Shown in pieces: positions 48,623-59,342 of a DNA stretch of 64,000 nt; position 1 is the first letter of the stretch, and each line of letters begins with the position of its first letter. The notes beneath the pieces are model-generated. The model was not told the DNA's origin. It did not search any database and was given only the letters and a program-made list of their open reading frames with translations. Both the position numbers and the translations under genes were made by a program. Source of the stretch: Pseudoneobacillus rhizosphaerae. Lineage in GTDB: Bacteria > Bacillota > Bacilli > Bacillales > Cytobacillaceae. The stretch spans positions 1-64,000 of the forward strand of contig NZ_CAKJTG010000013.1 of NCBI RefSeq assembly GCF_917563885.1. The letters are read 5' to 3'.

Positions 48623-48652
48623 ATTATAATATACTGGGCCTTTAAATGACAA
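48623..48652 (-). promoter_or_regulatory. SigA promoter of lcfA
   Basis: TTGTCA (48647-48652), 18 nt and TATAAT (48623-48628) on the minus strand. No FadR-like palindrome is seen around it. Confidence 0.65.
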
Positions 48653-48656
48653 TGAA

Positions 48657-48690
48657 AAAACTACCCAGCACTTACTAGGTAGTTTTGATC
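48657..48690 (-). terminator. Terminator of the mutSB-yshE unit
   Basis: AAAACTACC pairs with GGTAGTTTT across a 12-nt loop, past yshE and the microORF. Confidence 0.75.
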
Positions 48691-48699
48691 TATGTTGAC

Positions 48700-48783
48700 T
48701 TAGGCAAAAAATAACAACCAAATTAGGCCAACTAATATGAATCCACCACATAATACCAGTAGAATCTTAGATAACTTTTCCAC
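48700..48783 (-). CDS. 27-residue transmembrane microprotein
   Basis: A GTG at 48783 with AAGGAG 8 nt upstream opens a 28-codon frame encoding MEKLSKILLVLCGGFILVG followed by LIWLLFFA: a short basic-polar start and one hydrophobic helix. It begins 12 nt after the yshE stop and ends before the operon terminator, so it would be the last cistron. I know no family for it. Confidence 0.5.
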   Translation of the reverse strand: MEKLSKILLVLCGGFILVGLIWLLFFA

Positions 48784-48795
48784 TTCATTCGCTCC

Positions 48796-49203
48796 TTACA
48801 GGATTCCTGCACCAATAACATAGGAAAGTCCAACTGAGATGACGAGTGCAATAAATCCAACCGCACGATTATCATTTTCAATTTCTTTATCAATATTAAA
48901 CTTTGGAGTTAAAAATTCAAAAATAAAATAACCAATAAGTAATAGAAAAAAGCCAAATACTCCCCAGCTAATAACAGTTAAAAGACTATCGTGCTGCATG
49001 ATTGAAAATCGAAAAATATTAGCCACTCCAAATATTTTTCCACCTGTCGCCATAGCAACAGCTAAATTCCCATTTTTGATTTCTTCCCAATTTCTATATT
49101 TCGTCACAAGCTCAAAAACCGCTAAAAAGACGATGATACAAAGGATGACGACACTATAATTGGCTGCAGTTCTTACAAAGACATTTTCCCAAAATTCACT
49201 CAT
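48796..49203 (-). CDS. yshE: YshE, DUF350-type small membrane protein
   Basis: 135 residues with four hydrophobic helices (about 13-32, 46-65, 75-97, 113-134) in the duplicated pattern of DUF350 proteins (NLAVAMATGGKIFGVANIFRF). Function unknown. It follows mutSB by 14 nt, as in B. subtilis. Confidence 0.85.
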   Translation of the reverse strand: MSEFWENVFVRTAANYSVVILCIIVFLAVFELVTKYRNWEEIKNGNLAVAMATGGKIFGVANIFRFSIMQHDSLLTVISWGVFGFFLLLIGYFIFEFLTPKFNIDKEIENDNRAVGFIALVISVGLSYVIGAGIL

Positions 49204-49217
49204 TATGCGCCACCCCT

Positions 49218-51575
49218 TTATTTAAATTCTACAATGGTTACCCCAATACCACCTTCACCTGCATCTCCAAATCGCGCTCGTTTAACGGATCGATGATTTT
49301 TTAAGTACTCCGTTACCCCTTGTCTAAGTGCTCCAGTTCCTTTACCGTGAATAATGGAGACGCGAGGATAGCCTGCCAATAAAGCATCATCAATATACTT
49401 TTCTACCCTCATTAAGGCGTTTTCATAGCGCTCTCCTCGAAGGTCTAGTTCAAGACTAACATGGAAGTCTTTTCCTTTTACAACCGCTACTGGTTTTATT
49501 TCTTTTTGTTTTGGAGTATTGATGTATTCTAAGTCCTTCTCGTTTACTTTCATTTTCAAAATCCCTATTTGAACTACCCATTCTTTATTTGAGGATTGCT
49601 CAATTAAAGTTCCTTTTTGATCAAAGGTAAGGACTTTTACTTCGTCCCCTGAAGTAAATGTATGTGCTTTATTCTTAGTTTGGACTCTTTGTGAGGACTT
49701 TTTCACCTTTGGTGTAGCTTCTTCAAGTCGTTTCCTAGCTTCAATTAATTCATGCTCTTTTACTTCAGCATTTTTTTCTAATCGTAACTTACGAAGCTCT
49801 TTGATAATATATTCAGCCTCTGATTTAGCCTTATCAACAATATCAGCAGCCTTTTCTTGAGCTTTTTCAACCATTGAGTCCTTTTGTTCATAAAAGGCAA
49901 TCATCTGATTTTGGATATCTTTATGAAGCTTTTCTGCATTTTTTAATAGGTCATTTGCTTCTAAACGATCCGCTTCTGCTTCTCGTCTACTTTTTTCAAG
50001 TGATGCAATCATATTTTCAATTTGATTTGTATCAGCACTTATTTGATTTCGAGCATTTTCAATGACATGATCACTTAAGCCGAGCCTTTTTGAAATTTCA
50101 AAAGCATTACTTCTGCCGGGAACACCGATGAGAAGCTTATAGGTTGGACTTAACGTTTCTACGTCAAATTCAACACTTGCATTCACAACACCAGGTCGGT
50201 TATATCCATAAGCCTTTAATTCAGGATAGTGGGTGGTAGCAATAACTCTTGCTCCTCGTTTGTAAACTTCGTCTAAAATGGAAATCGCTAAAGCTGCACC
50301 TTCCTGTGGATCCGTTCCGGCCCCTAATTCATCAAAAAGAACGAGACTATTAAAATCAACTTTTTTTAGAATATCAACAATGTTAACCATATGGGAGGAG
50401 AAAGTACTTAAGCTTTGCTCAATCGACTGCTCATCACCAATATCCGCGTATACATTGTCAAATATCGCCACCTCAGAGCCATCCAAAGCAGGAATTTGTA
50501 AGCCAGCTTGTGCCATCAATACGCATAGACCAACCGTTTTTAACGTTACCGTTTTACCACCCGTGTTGGGACCAGTAATAACGATGGAAGTGAAATCTTT
50601 TCCAAGCATGACATCATTGGCCACCACTTCATCTTTTGGAATTAATGGATGGCGAGCTTTATATAATGTAATTCGTCCATCTTGATTAATAGACGGTTTT
50701 GAGGCTTTAATTTTATGGGCAAAACGAGCCTTGGCAAACATAAAGTCTAGTTCTGTTAAAACATAAACAATCGTTAACAGATCTTGTTCAAATTCTGCTA
50801 CGAAGTCCGAAAGCTCTGCTAAAATTCGTTCAATTTCCAGTTGTTCCTTTACTCTTATTTCCTGCAACTGGTTATTTAATTGGACAATGACTTGAGGTTC
50901 AATAAATAATGTCGCACCAGAAGAACTTTGGTCGTGTATAATTCCACCGTAGTGGCCACGGTATTCCTGCTTAACCGGAATAACATAACGGTCATTTCGA
51001 ATCGTGACAATGGAATCGGATAGCATTTTTTGAGCATTTGAAGAACGAATCATGCTCTCTAATTTTTCACGAACACGGGATTCGTTTGCACGCAATTGCT
51101 GACGTAATGAGCGAAGAGTATCGCTCGCACTATCCATTACTTCTCCACCTTCATCGATGGCATTTCTAATTTTTTCTTCTAAATCTGCTAAGACGATTAT
51201 TTTGTTAACATATTGGCTTAAGATCGGTAGCTCAATTTGGTCCTGTACCATATCTTCGACAAAACGCTTCATTTGGCGACTTACCCGTATAGTACTTGCT
51301 ACTTGTGTTAACTCTTGCGGACTTAAAATACTTCCTATCGCCGATCGTTTCACATGGGGACGAATATTAAAAATGCCCGATAATGGTACGTTCCCTTTTA
51401 GTCTAAAAACTTTAGCTGCTTCGTCCGTTTCTTCCTGCCATTTTACAACCTCATCAAAATTAGCAGATGGAATTAAGTTGTTCACCTTTTCAATCCCTAA
51501 ACTAGATGAGGCGAAAGTTATTAATTGTTCTTTTACTTTATAGAATTCTAATACCTTTAGTACTCTTTGCTGCAT
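49218..51575 (-). CDS. mutSB: MutS2 (endonuclease/ribosome-rescue ATPase)
   Basis: 785-residue MutS2: MutS core with Walker [14 protein letters not shown] and ABC-type signature region [15 protein letters not shown], a long coiled-coil connector, a KOW-like segment, and a C-terminal Smr domain ([15 protein letters not shown] ... [14 protein letters not shown]). MutS2 has been linked to recombination control and to splitting collided ribosomes in B. subtilis; it is not a mismatch-repair MutS. Confidence 0.95.
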   Translation of the reverse strand: MQQRVLKVLEFYKVKEQLITFASSSLGIEKVNNLIPSANFDEVVKWQEETDEAAKVFRLKGNVPLSGIFNIRPHVKRSAIGSILSPQELTQVASTIRVSRQMKRFVEDMVQDQIELPILSQYVNKIIVLADLEEKIRNAIDEGGEVMDSASDTLRSLRQQLRANESRVREKLESMIRSSNAQKMLSDSIVTIRNDRYVIPVKQEYRGHYGGIIHDQSSSGATLFIEPQVIVQLNNQLQEIRVKEQLEIERILAELSDFVAEFEQDLLTIVYVLTELDFMFAKARFAHKIKASKPSINQDGRITLYKARHPLIPKDEVVANDVMLGKDFTSIVITGPNTGGKTVTLKTVGLCVLMAQAGLQIPALDGSEVAIFDNVYADIGDEQSIEQSLSTFSSHMVNIVDILKKVDFNSLVLFDELGAGTDPQEGAALAISILDEVYKRGARVIATTHYPELKAYGYNRPGVVNASVEFDVETLSPTYKLLIGVPGRSNAFEISKRLGLSDHVIENARNQISADTNQIENMIASLEKSRREAEADRLEANDLLKNAEKLHKDIQNQMIAFYEQKDSMVEKAQEKAADIVDKAKSEAEYIIKELRKLRLEKNAEVKEHELIEARKRLEEATPKVKKSSQRVQTKNKAHTFTSGDEVKVLTFDQKGTLIEQSSNKEWVVQIGILKMKVNEKDLEYINTPKQKEIKPVAVVKGKDFHVSLELDLRGERYENALMRVEKYIDDALLAGYPRVSIIHGKGTGALRQGVTEYLKNHRSVKRARFGDAGEGGIGVTIVEFK

Positions 51576-51597
51576 GGAGAAAACCTCCCTTATCTAT

Positions 51598-53340
51598 CTA
51601 ATTCTTCTCGTAACGTCGATGTAAAAAATGAAGCAGCTCTTCTTTATCAAGTGTATTTAAGACATTTTCCTTTTGAATCCAGCCTTTGCGCGCAGATGCA
51701 ACTCCTATTTCCATGTGGGAAAGAGTGTCCTTGTGATGTGCATCTGTATTAATTGCTATTTTTACCCCAGCATCTTGGGCTTTTCGTACATTTTCAGCGG
51801 ATAAATCTAACCGATTTGGATTTGCATTTAATTCCAATACGGTGTTCGTTTCTTTTGCTAATTGAATGAGCATTTCGATATTGACTGGATAACCTTCTCT
51901 TCTACCGATTAATCTTCCTGTTGGATGGGCGATGATATCGACATGAGCATTTATTAGAGCATTCTTAAGACGATTCATGATCTTTTCCTCTGGCTGAGAA
52001 AAAGAAGAGTGAATAGATGCAATGACAACATCCATTTCTGCTAATAGTACATCATCATAATCGAGTGTTCCATCTGGAAGAATGTCCATCTCAACACCGG
52101 TTAGAATTAGAAAATCATCATATTTTTCATTTAATCGTTTTATTTCTTGGTGCTGCTTTCTTAGTCTGTCGCGGTCCAAACCATTTGCAACCTTTAAATA
52201 TTGAGAGTGATCCGTAATCGCAATATATTGGTACCCTTTTGCCCGACAAGCTTCTACCATATCTTCAATTGAATAAGCCCCGTCACTCCAAGTTGAATGC
52301 ATATGAAGGTCACCTTTTATATCCTCAAGTGAAATTATTCGATGTAGATGGTCTTCGGTGAAATCCTCTACTTCACGTCCGTCCTCTCTAATCTCTGGTG
52401 GGAAAAGGGGAAGTCCAAAGTGATGATAGAATTCGTTTTCAGAGGAAAAAGTTAATACTTCTCCGGTTTCAACGTTTTCCACCCCATATTCGCTGATTTT
52501 CAATCCCCGTTCCTTTGCTAGCTGTCTCATTCTTACATTATGCTCCTTTGAGCCAGTAAAATGATGTAAGGTTGTCGCAAATTCTTCAGGCTTAACTAAG
52601 CGGAAGTCTACCGAAACGTCATAATCAAATTGAAGCGTTAATGAGACTTTTGTATCTCCTGCTGCAATTACTTCTTTTATTTTTGGTAACTCAAGTAATT
52701 GCTTTCGAACATTTTCGTATTCGTTTGTCGAAATAATATAATCTAAATCTTTAATTGTTTCCCTCATTCTTCTTAGGCTACCAGCACGCGAAAATTTTTC
52801 GATATCTTTAAAATGTTGTAATTCTGCTTCTATAAAATTAGCGACCCTTAACATAAAGGCTATCGGCAACCTCTCAGGTCTAGTCCCTACATTTTCGATT
52901 GCTAGCAGAATTTTTTCTTCTGTCTTTTTTCCAAATCCCGCAAGGCTTTGGACCTTTTTTTCCAAACAGGCTTCCTTTAGGTCCTCAATTGTTTCCACAC
53001 CAAGTTCTAAATAAAGTTTGGAAATTTTCTTTCCACCTAAGCCTTGAATCTGTAATAGTTGAATTAGACCATTTGGAACTTCTTCTTGGAGTTCCTTTAA
53101 AACGGTTGATTCCCTAGTAAGTATGTATTCCTCGATAACAGCTGCTGTCCCCTTGCCAATCCCGGAAAGCTCCGTGAAATCATGGATTTCCATGAGGCTA
53201 CGATCATCTGTTTCAATTGCAGCTGCTGCTTTACGAAAAGCGGAAACTTTAAATGTATTTTCCCCTTTTAATTCCATATATATAGAAATGGTTTCTAATA
53301 ACCTGACAATATCCTTTTTAGTTAGCTCCAATATTTTCAC
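51598..53340 (-). CDS. polX: DNA polymerase/3'-5' exonuclease PolX
   Basis: 580 residues. HhH and polymerase-beta-like palm in the first 320 residues (GSLRRMRETIKDLDYII with catalytic Asp residues, VSVDFRLV), followed by a PHP phosphoesterase domain (GDLHMHSTWSDG, AITDHSQ, NTDAHH). A gap-filling repair polymerase with exonuclease activity. Lies between cvpA and mutSB. Confidence 0.95.
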   Translation of the reverse strand: MKILELTKKDIVRLLETISIYMELKGENTFKVSAFRKAAAAIETDDRSLMEIHDFTELSGIGKGTAAVIEEYILTRESTVLKELQEEVPNGLIQLLQIQGLGGKKISKLYLELGVETIEDLKEACLEKKVQSLAGFGKKTEEKILLAIENVGTRPERLPIAFMLRVANFIEAELQHFKDIEKFSRAGSLRRMRETIKDLDYIISTNEYENVRKQLLELPKIKEVIAAGDTKVSLTLQFDYDVSVDFRLVKPEEFATTLHHFTGSKEHNVRMRQLAKERGLKISEYGVENVETGEVLTFSSENEFYHHFGLPLFPPEIREDGREVEDFTEDHLHRIISLEDIKGDLHMHSTWSDGAYSIEDMVEACRAKGYQYIAITDHSQYLKVANGLDRDRLRKQHQEIKRLNEKYDDFLILTGVEMDILPDGTLDYDDVLLAEMDVVIASIHSSFSQPEEKIMNRLKNALINAHVDIIAHPTGRLIGRREGYPVNIEMLIQLAKETNTVLELNANPNRLDLSAENVRKAQDAGVKIAINTDAHHKDTLSHMEIGVASARKGWIQKENVLNTLDKEELLHFLHRRYEKN

Positions 53341-53407
53341 ACCGCCTTTTGATTACCTTATCATTATGCGATTTTCAGTATATTTTTATTTTCAAACATG
53401 AAATCTA

Positions 53408-53446
53408 GGGACTGACTTTAAAGGAGTACCCTTTAAACTCAGCCCC
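53408..53446. repeat. Intercistronic inverted repeat after cvpA
   Basis: The arms GGGACTGACTTTAAAGG (53408-53424) and CCTTTAAACTCAGCCCC pair at 15 of 17 positions. The hairpin covers the cvpA stop and lies upstream of polX, with no T-tract, so it is more likely an RNA-processing element or a repeat copy than a terminator. It shares GGGACTG and CTTTAAAG words with the 35.3-kb palindrome. Confidence 0.55.
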
Positions 53447-53987
53447 TTGTTGCGATATAGTTAAACCACATTTCTTTAATTTGTTTGGAGAATATTGGTG
53501 TATTCTTAATAATGGATTGGGCAATTGTCGAATCCTTAATAGGAGATTGGATAAATTCGATTGGAAGTAATGCCGCAATGTATAATACAATAAAAATTAG
53601 TAAATAAACCTCAACTAGTCCTAAAATTCCGCCAGCCCAAACATTGAGCTGTTTAATAACAGGAATATGAGCAATAAAATCTAACATGGTTCCTATGATT
53701 TGCAGGAAAATTTTCACTAGAAAGAAGATGGCTGCAAAGGCAATAGCACGATAATAAGCTGTTTCAAAAGATTCACCATTAAAGATATTATGTAAAGCTG
53801 TTTCTGTTCCAAGGTTAGGATATGGAACCCATAATGTTAATTTTGGTGCTAAATTATCATAATAGGTAGCTGCGACAATAAAAGCTACAATAAAACCGGT
53901 TAAATGGATAAATTGTAAGATAAGTCCTCTTTTCAAACCTACGAAAAAGCCTATCAAAAAGATAACGAGAATGGCTAAATCAAGCAT
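53439..53987 (-). CDS. yshB: CvpA-family membrane protein (YshB)
   Basis: 182 residues with four hydrophobic segments and the CvpA opening LDLAILVIFLIGFFVGLKRGLI. The family was named for colicin V production, but its role in Bacillus is unclear. It is 10 nt after zapA. Confidence 0.9.
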   Translation of the reverse strand: MLDLAILVIFLIGFFVGLKRGLILQFIHLTGFIVAFIVAATYYDNLAPKLTLWVPYPNLGTETALHNIFNGESFETAYYRAIAFAAIFFLVKIFLQIIGTMLDFIAHIPVIKQLNVWAGGILGLVEVYLLIFIVLYIAALLPIEFIQSPIKDSTIAQSIIKNTPIFSKQIKEMWFNYIATRG

Positions 53988-53997
53988 TTTATTTGTT

Positions 53998-54258
53998 TCA
54001 TTCCTTTACTCTATTTAATTCAGATTCTAATTTCTCAACGTGATCCTTTAATTTAACGAGATCGTTCATCGCATTGAGAGCTGTTAAGACAGCAAGCTTA
54101 CTGACATCAAGTGAAGGATTCTTTGAACCAATTTCACGCATTTTGTCGTCTACCATCGAGGCAACAAGTCGTATATGACTTGAACTTTCCGTTCCTACAA
54201 TGACATATTGCTGACCGTATATATCAACTGTTGTGCGTATTTTTTTTGTTTCTGCCAA
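53998..54258 (-). CDS. zapA: Cell division protein ZapA
   Basis: 86-residue FtsZ-bundling protein: an N-terminal beta segment (TTVDIYGQQYVIVG) and C-terminal coiled coil (LVKLKDHVEKLESELNRVKE). It starts the zapA-cvpA-polX-mutSB unit. Confidence 0.94.
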   Translation of the reverse strand: MAETKKIRTTVDIYGQQYVIVGTESSSHIRLVASMVDDKMREIGSKNPSLDVSKLAVLTALNAMNDLVKLKDHVEKLESELNRVKE

Positions 54259-54339
54259 CGAAAGTGCACCCCTATACTAAAGAATCCTACTTCGTATCAT
54301 ACCATGAATGTTAAAAGGGTGGAAAGTCAGAACATTCAC

Positions 54340-54421
54340 TTTAACGCAGCAAAGTGCCGGGGGACTGTCCCCCGGCACTCTGCCGCGTTAAAGCAACCGG
54401 GGACTGTCCCCCACCGCTTTA
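54340..54421. repeat. Tandem GGGGACTGTCCCC palindromes
   Basis: The first imperfect palindrome (54340-54392, centre 54366) has the core GTGCCGGGGGACTGTCCCCCGGCAC and outer arms TTTAACGC/GCGTTAAA. A second (54389-54421, centre 54405) repeats GGGGACTGTCCCC with AAAGC/GCTTT arms and shares bases with the first. The core is the same as in the 35.3-kb palindrome. The pair fills the pheT-zapA space. Confidence 0.85.
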
Positions 54422-54434
54422 GTGTATTGAAGTT

Positions 54435-56849
54435 TTATCCTCTTAGTACGGCGCCTGTTTTTTGTTCTAGGGCATTGAGTACTTGTTGGTGTGTTTTTGT
54501 TACGTCTTCGTCTGTTAGGGTACGTTCAGGATCAAAGTATTTTAATGAGAACGCGATTGATTTTGTACCTGCTTCTAAACGGTCTCCTTCGTATAGGTCA
54601 AAGACTTGAACCTCTTTTAGTAATGCTCCACCAGCAATTTGAATTACCGATTTTAACTCAAAGGATGATACCGCTTTATCCACTACAAGAGCAATATCTC
54701 GCGTAATAGAAGGATATCTAGGTATAGATTGATACTTTAATGGTTCGGTTGCAGCTTGTAATGCTTCTCTCAAATTGATTTCACTTACATACGTGTCCTT
54801 TAAGTCCTTTTCCTTTTGAACTTGTGGATGGATTTGACCAACAAAACCAATTGATTTTCCTTCTAAAAGCACTTCTGCCGTACGTCCAGGGTGCATGCCT
54901 TCGATAGAAGCTTTGCGATATTCTACTTTTTCCTGTAGACCAAGTTTTGCAAATAATCCTTCTAGAATTCCTTTTAGCACGTAGAAATCGACTGGCTTTT
55001 TCTCGCCCTGCCATAAATGTGAATGCCATAATCCCGTTAAGGCAACAGCCAAATGCTCTTGCTCTTGAGGTAACTCTTGCCCACTTTCTGCAAGGAATAC
55101 TGCTCCAGTTTCATAAACTCCTGTGCTGTCATGTTGACGTGCGGCATTGTACTTCACTACTTCTAGTAATTGTGGAACAATACTTAAACGAAGCAAGCTA
55201 CGCTCTTCGCTCATTGGCATCGCAAGACGGATTGGCTCTCTTTTATCTAATGCGTACTGCGAAACTTTATCTTCACTAGTTAAAGAATAAGTAACCGCTT
55301 GGTATAAACCTGTTGATTCCAGGTAGTTACGAGCAATTCTGCGTTTTAATTGGTAGTCGGTTAAACGCCCAGGAGTTGCTTCTCCAATCGGTAATGTAGA
55401 TGGTATATTATCATAACCATATAATCGGGCCACTTCTTCAATTAAATCCTCTTCAATCGTAATATCGCCGCGACGCGATGGAACTGTTACTTTAAAGACT
55501 TCATTATCTGTTTCTACATCAAACTTGAGTCTAGCAAAGATAGCTTCAACTGTTTCAATGTCTAAATTCATTCCAATAACATTGTTAATTTTCTCAAGTG
55601 TTGTTGATACTACAGCAGGTTGAATTTCAAGAGAATCAGCTACAACTGAACCCTCTAGAACCTCTCCACCTGCATACAATTCCATCAAATAAGCAGCACG
55701 CTCAGCAGCAGCACGAACTCGGTTAGGGTCTACTCCCTTTTCAAATCGAGCACTAGCTTCACTGCGAAGTCCATGAGTTTTTGATGTCTTACGGATACTT
55801 CCGCCTTTGAAATAAGCTGACTCTAAAAGTACAGTTGTTGTATCTAATGATACTTCGGAATTCGCTCCACCCATAACACCAGCAAGAGCTACAGGGATTT
55901 GGCCATTTGTGATTACTAATTCATCACTAGATAATGTTCTTTTCACATCATCCAATGTTTCGACTACTTCCCCTTCATGAGCAAGTCGTATTAAAATTTC
56001 CTTGGATCCTAAGCGGTCATAGTCAAAAGCGTGTAACGGTTGGCCGTATTCCAATAAAATGTAATTAGTAATATCCACTACATTGTTGTGCGGGCGAATC
56101 CCAGCAGCCATTAAACGTGTTTGCATCCATAGCGGCGCAGGAGCAATTTTAACGTTTTTAATTACTTTTCCAACATAAAGTGGATTTTCTTCTTTTGCAT
56201 CAACAGATATCGAAATATAATTTGATGCTTTTTCTGTAGCTTCAGTTACCTTTGCTTCAGGAAGCTTCACTTCTCTTCCAAGAATCGCTGCAACTTCATA
56301 AGCAACTCCAAGCATACTTAAAGCATCAGAACGGTTTGGCGTTAAACTTAACTTAAGAACTTGATCATCACGATTCAGTTGAGCCATTGCATCACTTCCA
56401 ACCTCAGTATCCGCAGGGAAAACAAAGATTCCTTCAGCATATTCCTTTGGTGCTAATTTACCTTCAATACCTAATTCCTGAAGAGAGCAAATCATCCCGT
56501 TAGACTCTTCACCGCGAAGCTTTGCTTTTTTAATTTTGAAATCTCCTGGTAAAATAGCTCCTACAGTCGCTACGGCAACCTTTTGTCCTTGAGCGACATT
56601 TTTTGCTCCACAAATAATTTGAACTGGTGCTTCTGCACCAATATCAACTAAACATTTACTTAATTTATCGGCATTTGGATGTTGCTCACGTTCCATTACA
56701 TAGCCAACAACCACACCGCTAATTCCTTCGTTTAAAACCTCTACTCCCTCTACTTCGATCCCGCTTTTCGTAATTTTTTCAGCGAGTTCAGTTGGAGTTA
56801 CACCTGACAAATCGACATAATCCTGAAGCCATTTATATGAAACAAACAT
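54435..56849 (-). CDS. pheT: Phenylalanyl-tRNA synthetase beta subunit
   Basis: 804 residues: OB-fold tRNA-binding domain (about 40-150, [15 protein letters not shown]), B3/B4 editing domain, B5 domain ([30 protein letters not shown]) and the C-terminal anticodon-binding FDX-ACB domain. Forms an alpha2-beta2 enzyme with PheS. Confidence 0.97.
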   Translation of the reverse strand: MFVSYKWLQDYVDLSGVTPTELAEKITKSGIEVEGVEVLNEGISGVVVGYVMEREQHPNADKLSKCLVDIGAEAPVQIICGAKNVAQGQKVAVATVGAILPGDFKIKKAKLRGEESNGMICSLQELGIEGKLAPKEYAEGIFVFPADTEVGSDAMAQLNRDDQVLKLSLTPNRSDALSMLGVAYEVAAILGREVKLPEAKVTEATEKASNYISISVDAKEENPLYVGKVIKNVKIAPAPLWMQTRLMAAGIRPHNNVVDITNYILLEYGQPLHAFDYDRLGSKEILIRLAHEGEVVETLDDVKRTLSSDELVITNGQIPVALAGVMGGANSEVSLDTTTVLLESAYFKGGSIRKTSKTHGLRSEASARFEKGVDPNRVRAAAERAAYLMELYAGGEVLEGSVVADSLEIQPAVVSTTLEKINNVIGMNLDIETVEAIFARLKFDVETDNEVFKVTVPSRRGDITIEEDLIEEVARLYGYDNIPSTLPIGEATPGRLTDYQLKRRIARNYLESTGLYQAVTYSLTSEDKVSQYALDKREPIRLAMPMSEERSLLRLSIVPQLLEVVKYNAARQHDSTGVYETGAVFLAESGQELPQEQEHLAVALTGLWHSHLWQGEKKPVDFYVLKGILEGLFAKLGLQEKVEYRKASIEGMHPGRTAEVLLEGKSIGFVGQIHPQVQKEKDLKDTYVSEINLREALQAATEPLKYQSIPRYPSITRDIALVVDKAVSSFELKSVIQIAGGALLKEVQVFDLYEGDRLEAGTKSIAFSLKYFDPERTLTDEDVTKTHQQVLNALEQKTGAVLRG

Positions 56850-56870
56850 GGTTTTTAATCCTCCTTTTAT

Positions 56871-57908
56871 TTACTCGTGTACCGAGAATTGCTTTAAGAA
56901 ACGAACATCATTTGTATAGAAATGACGAATATCATCAACACCGTATTTCAGCATTGCAATACGTTCTGGACCCATACCAAAGGCAAAGCCCGAATATTTT
57001 TTAGAATCATATCCAGCCATTTCAAGCACATTTGGATGTACCATTCCAGCACCTAAAATTTCAATCCAGCCTGTTCCTTTACATACGTTACAGCCATTTC
57101 CACCACAAATTTTACATGAAATATCTAACTCTACCGAAGGCTCGGTAAATGGGAAGAAGCTAGGGCGTAGACGAATTTTACGATCCTCACCAAACATTTT
57201 CTTAACGAAAACTTCTAACGTTCCTTTTAAATCACTCATGCGAATGTTTTCACCAATTACTAAGCCTTCAATTTGCATAAATTGATGGGAATGTGTCGCA
57301 TCATCATTATCCCGACGGTACACTTTACCCGGGCAAATAATTTTAATAGGACCTTTGCCTTGATTATTTTCCATCGTTCTTGCTTGAACAGGAGAAGTAT
57401 GGGTACGTAATAGAATTTCTTCAGAAATATAGAAGGAGTCCTGCATGTCTCTCGCTGGATGACCTTTTGGTAAGTTCAATGCTTCAAAGTTATAATAATC
57501 TTTTTCTACTTCTGGTCCTTCAGCGACTGAGTATCCCATTCCAATAAATAAGTCTTCGATTTCCTCGATAATCCGTGTTAATGGGTGATGATTTCCTGTC
57601 CTAACAGGTCTACCAGGAAGTGTAACGTCAATTTGTTCAGAGGCTAGTTTTGCATTTATAACAGCCGCTTCTAGTTCGTTTTGTTTTCCAGCAATTTTAG
57701 AGGCAATCACTTCGCGCACTTCATTGACAAGTGCTCCCATCTTAGGTCTTTCTTCTTCAGAAAGCTTGCCCATCCCACGTAATACCTCGGTAATTGGACC
57801 TTTTTTACCTAAGTACGCTACACGTACATCATTTAATGCTTTAAGGTCAGTAGCAGCATCAATAAGATTGATAGCTTCGGTTTGCAGTTCTTTTAAACGA
57901 TCTTGCAT
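56871..57908 (-). CDS. pheS: Phenylalanyl-tRNA synthetase alpha subunit
   Basis: 345-residue class II catalytic subunit. N-terminal coiled coil, motif 2 region ([23 protein letters not shown]) and motif 3 ([17 protein letters not shown]). The ATG at 57908 (MQDRLKEL) has AAGGAGG 8 nt upstream; a longer frame to 57950 enters the T-box terminator and is rejected. Confidence 0.97.
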   Translation of the reverse strand: MQDRLKELQTEAINLIDAATDLKALNDVRVAYLGKKGPITEVLRGMGKLSEEERPKMGALVNEVREVIASKIAGKQNELEAAVINAKLASEQIDVTLPGRPVRTGNHHPLTRIIEEIEDLFIGMGYSVAEGPEVEKDYYNFEALNLPKGHPARDMQDSFYISEEILLRTHTSPVQARTMENNQGKGPIKIICPGKVYRRDNDDATHSHQFMQIEGLVIGENIRMSDLKGTLEVFVKKMFGEDRKIRLRPSFFPFTEPSVELDISCKICGGNGCNVCKGTGWIEILGAGMVHPNVLEMAGYDSKKYSGFAFGMGPERIAMLKYGVDDIRHFYTNDVRFLKQFSVHE

Positions 57909-57948
57909 TTTGATTTCCTCCTTAAATGATTCGCATGATTTTGGACAC

Positions 57949-58218
57949 AAAAAAAACCTCTATCCCAAAAGGGACGAGGTTTATATCGCGGTACCACCCT
58001 TATAAATGTTTACAAAATATGTATCCATTCACTTCATTGAAGATAACGGCGTAGGCCGATGCACCTTTACACTTATTAAGTGGTCCCGGTGCCAACTCAG
58101 GAGGTGAACTTCACTAGCCCTTTTCATAAAGATGCTTACAGTCTAAGGCATCTTCTCCCTAAAAGATCAGGTACGAGTTACTTTTCTCCATCAACGTTTT
58201 TGGAATCATGCAGTTTTG
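57949..58218 (-). ncRNA. T-box riboswitch upstream of pheST
   Basis: AGGGTGGTACCGCGA at 57986-58000 (minus-strand reading) is the T-box. The terminator AACCTCGTCCC/GGGATAGAGGTT with a T-run is at 57949-57983. TTC at 58106-58108, followed by ACC, is the likely Phe specifier codon. Confidence 0.93.
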
Positions 58219-58224
58219 TTGATT

Positions 58225-58253
58225 ATTATATTATAAAATGCGCTACAGTTCAA
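58225..58253 (-). promoter_or_regulatory. SigA promoter of pheST
   Basis: TTGAAC (58248-58253), 17 nt and TATAAT (58225-58230) on the minus strand, immediately before the T-box leader. Confidence 0.7.
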
Positions 58254-58261
58254 ATGCGTTC

Positions 58262-59014
58262 TTATATTTTTTTAAAATAATACAAGAGGATTCCAGTAGC
58301 AACTGCTACATTTAAGGATTCACTTTTCCCAAAAATGGGTATATAAAGATTTTTAGTGGTTTCGTTTAGGAGGTCAGTCTGGATTCCATTTCCTTCATTG
58401 CCCACGATGAGAGCATAGCTAGGTGTTGGTTCCACCTCTGTAAAAACGATTCCATTGTCTAATGAAGTACCATAAATCGGAATGCCATCTGACTTTAATT
58501 TTTCTATCCATTCAAACAAGTCTCCACGAATAATCGGAAGATGGAAATGACTGCCTTGAGCAGATCGCAGAACCTTTGAATTATAAATATCTACACTTCC
58601 ATTACCTACTACGATGGCATCAATTCCTGCAGCATCAGCGGTGCGGATAATTGTACCTAGGTTTCCAGGATCTTGGACTGCATCAAGAAGTAGATAGCTC
58701 GTTGCATCTACCTGCTTATGCTTAGGTTGCTTACAGACAGCAAATATCCCTTGTGAGGTTTCTGTTTCAGCAAGTTCCTTCACAACTTCTTTATTAATTT
58801 GTGTCATGGAAACAGAGCCATAATCAATTCTCGGCGGAATTTCAACTTCTTCAGATACAATCAGTTCCAAAACCATATCCTCAATCTTTAATGCTTCTTC
58901 CACTAAATGAAAACCTTCTACTAAAAACGTTCCGGAGTTTTCACGCTCTTTTTTTGTATGTAATTTTTTCCACTGTTTTACCTGCGGATTTTTCGAAGAG
59001 TGAATGTATTTCAC
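58262..59014 (-). CDS. ysgA: TrmH/SpoU-family RNA 2'-O-methyltransferase YsgA
   Basis: 250-residue SPOUT methyltransferase with an N-terminal substrate-binding domain and the three knot motifs LDAVQDPGNLGTIIRTADAAG, LIVGNEGNGIQ and IPIFGKSESLNVAVATGILLY. Target is probably rRNA but the nucleotide cannot be assigned from sequence. Confidence 0.93.
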   Translation of the reverse strand: MKYIHSSKNPQVKQWKKLHTKKERENSGTFLVEGFHLVEEALKIEDMVLELIVSEEVEIPPRIDYGSVSMTQINKEVVKELAETETSQGIFAVCKQPKHKQVDATSYLLLDAVQDPGNLGTIIRTADAAGIDAIVVGNGSVDIYNSKVLRSAQGSHFHLPIIRGDLFEWIEKLKSDGIPIYGTSLDNGIVFTEVEPTPSYALIVGNEGNGIQTDLLNETTKNLYIPIFGKSESLNVAVATGILLYYFKKI

Positions 59015-59132
59015 TGAATTCTCTCCTTTTAACTAGTCCATTTCAATTTTACTATTATAGCTTTATTTCATACATAATAAAAGCAGAAATGGAAAAACAT
59101 AAGAAAGAAATGGAAGAAAGGGGTGGGAATCA

Positions 59133-59339
59133 ATGAATTTAAATTTACGAAATGCGATTGTTCATAACGTTGCAGGAAATAGTCAGGATGAATTAAGAGA
59201 TACCATTGTCGACGCTATTCAAAACGGTGAGGAAAAAATGCTTCCTGGTCTTGGTGTACTTTTCGAAATTATTTGGAATAATTCCACTGATGAAGAGAAA
59301 GCTGAAATGCTGCAGGCGCTAGAACAAGGACTAAAATAG
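59133..59339 (+). CDS. sspI: Small acid-soluble spore protein SspI
   Basis: 68-residue minor SASP, opening [21 protein letters not shown]. Expressed in the forespore in B. subtilis. GGGGTGGG precedes the ATG. A CATAATA at 59073-59079 fits the SigG -10 CATnnTA, but the -35 is weak. Confidence 0.96.
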   Translation: MNLNLRNAIVHNVAGNSQDELRDTIVDAIQNGEEKMLPGLGVLFEIIWNNSTDEEKAEMLQALEQGLK

Positions 59340-59342
59340 TAA

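Noticed and set aside
53405-53590. 61-codon minus-strand frame
   Set aside because: Out-of-frame shadow of cvpA ending in the intercistronic hairpin.
54340-54421. Short CRISPR array
   Set aside because: The repeated unit is itself palindromic, the two copies overlap, and there are no spacers or cas genes.
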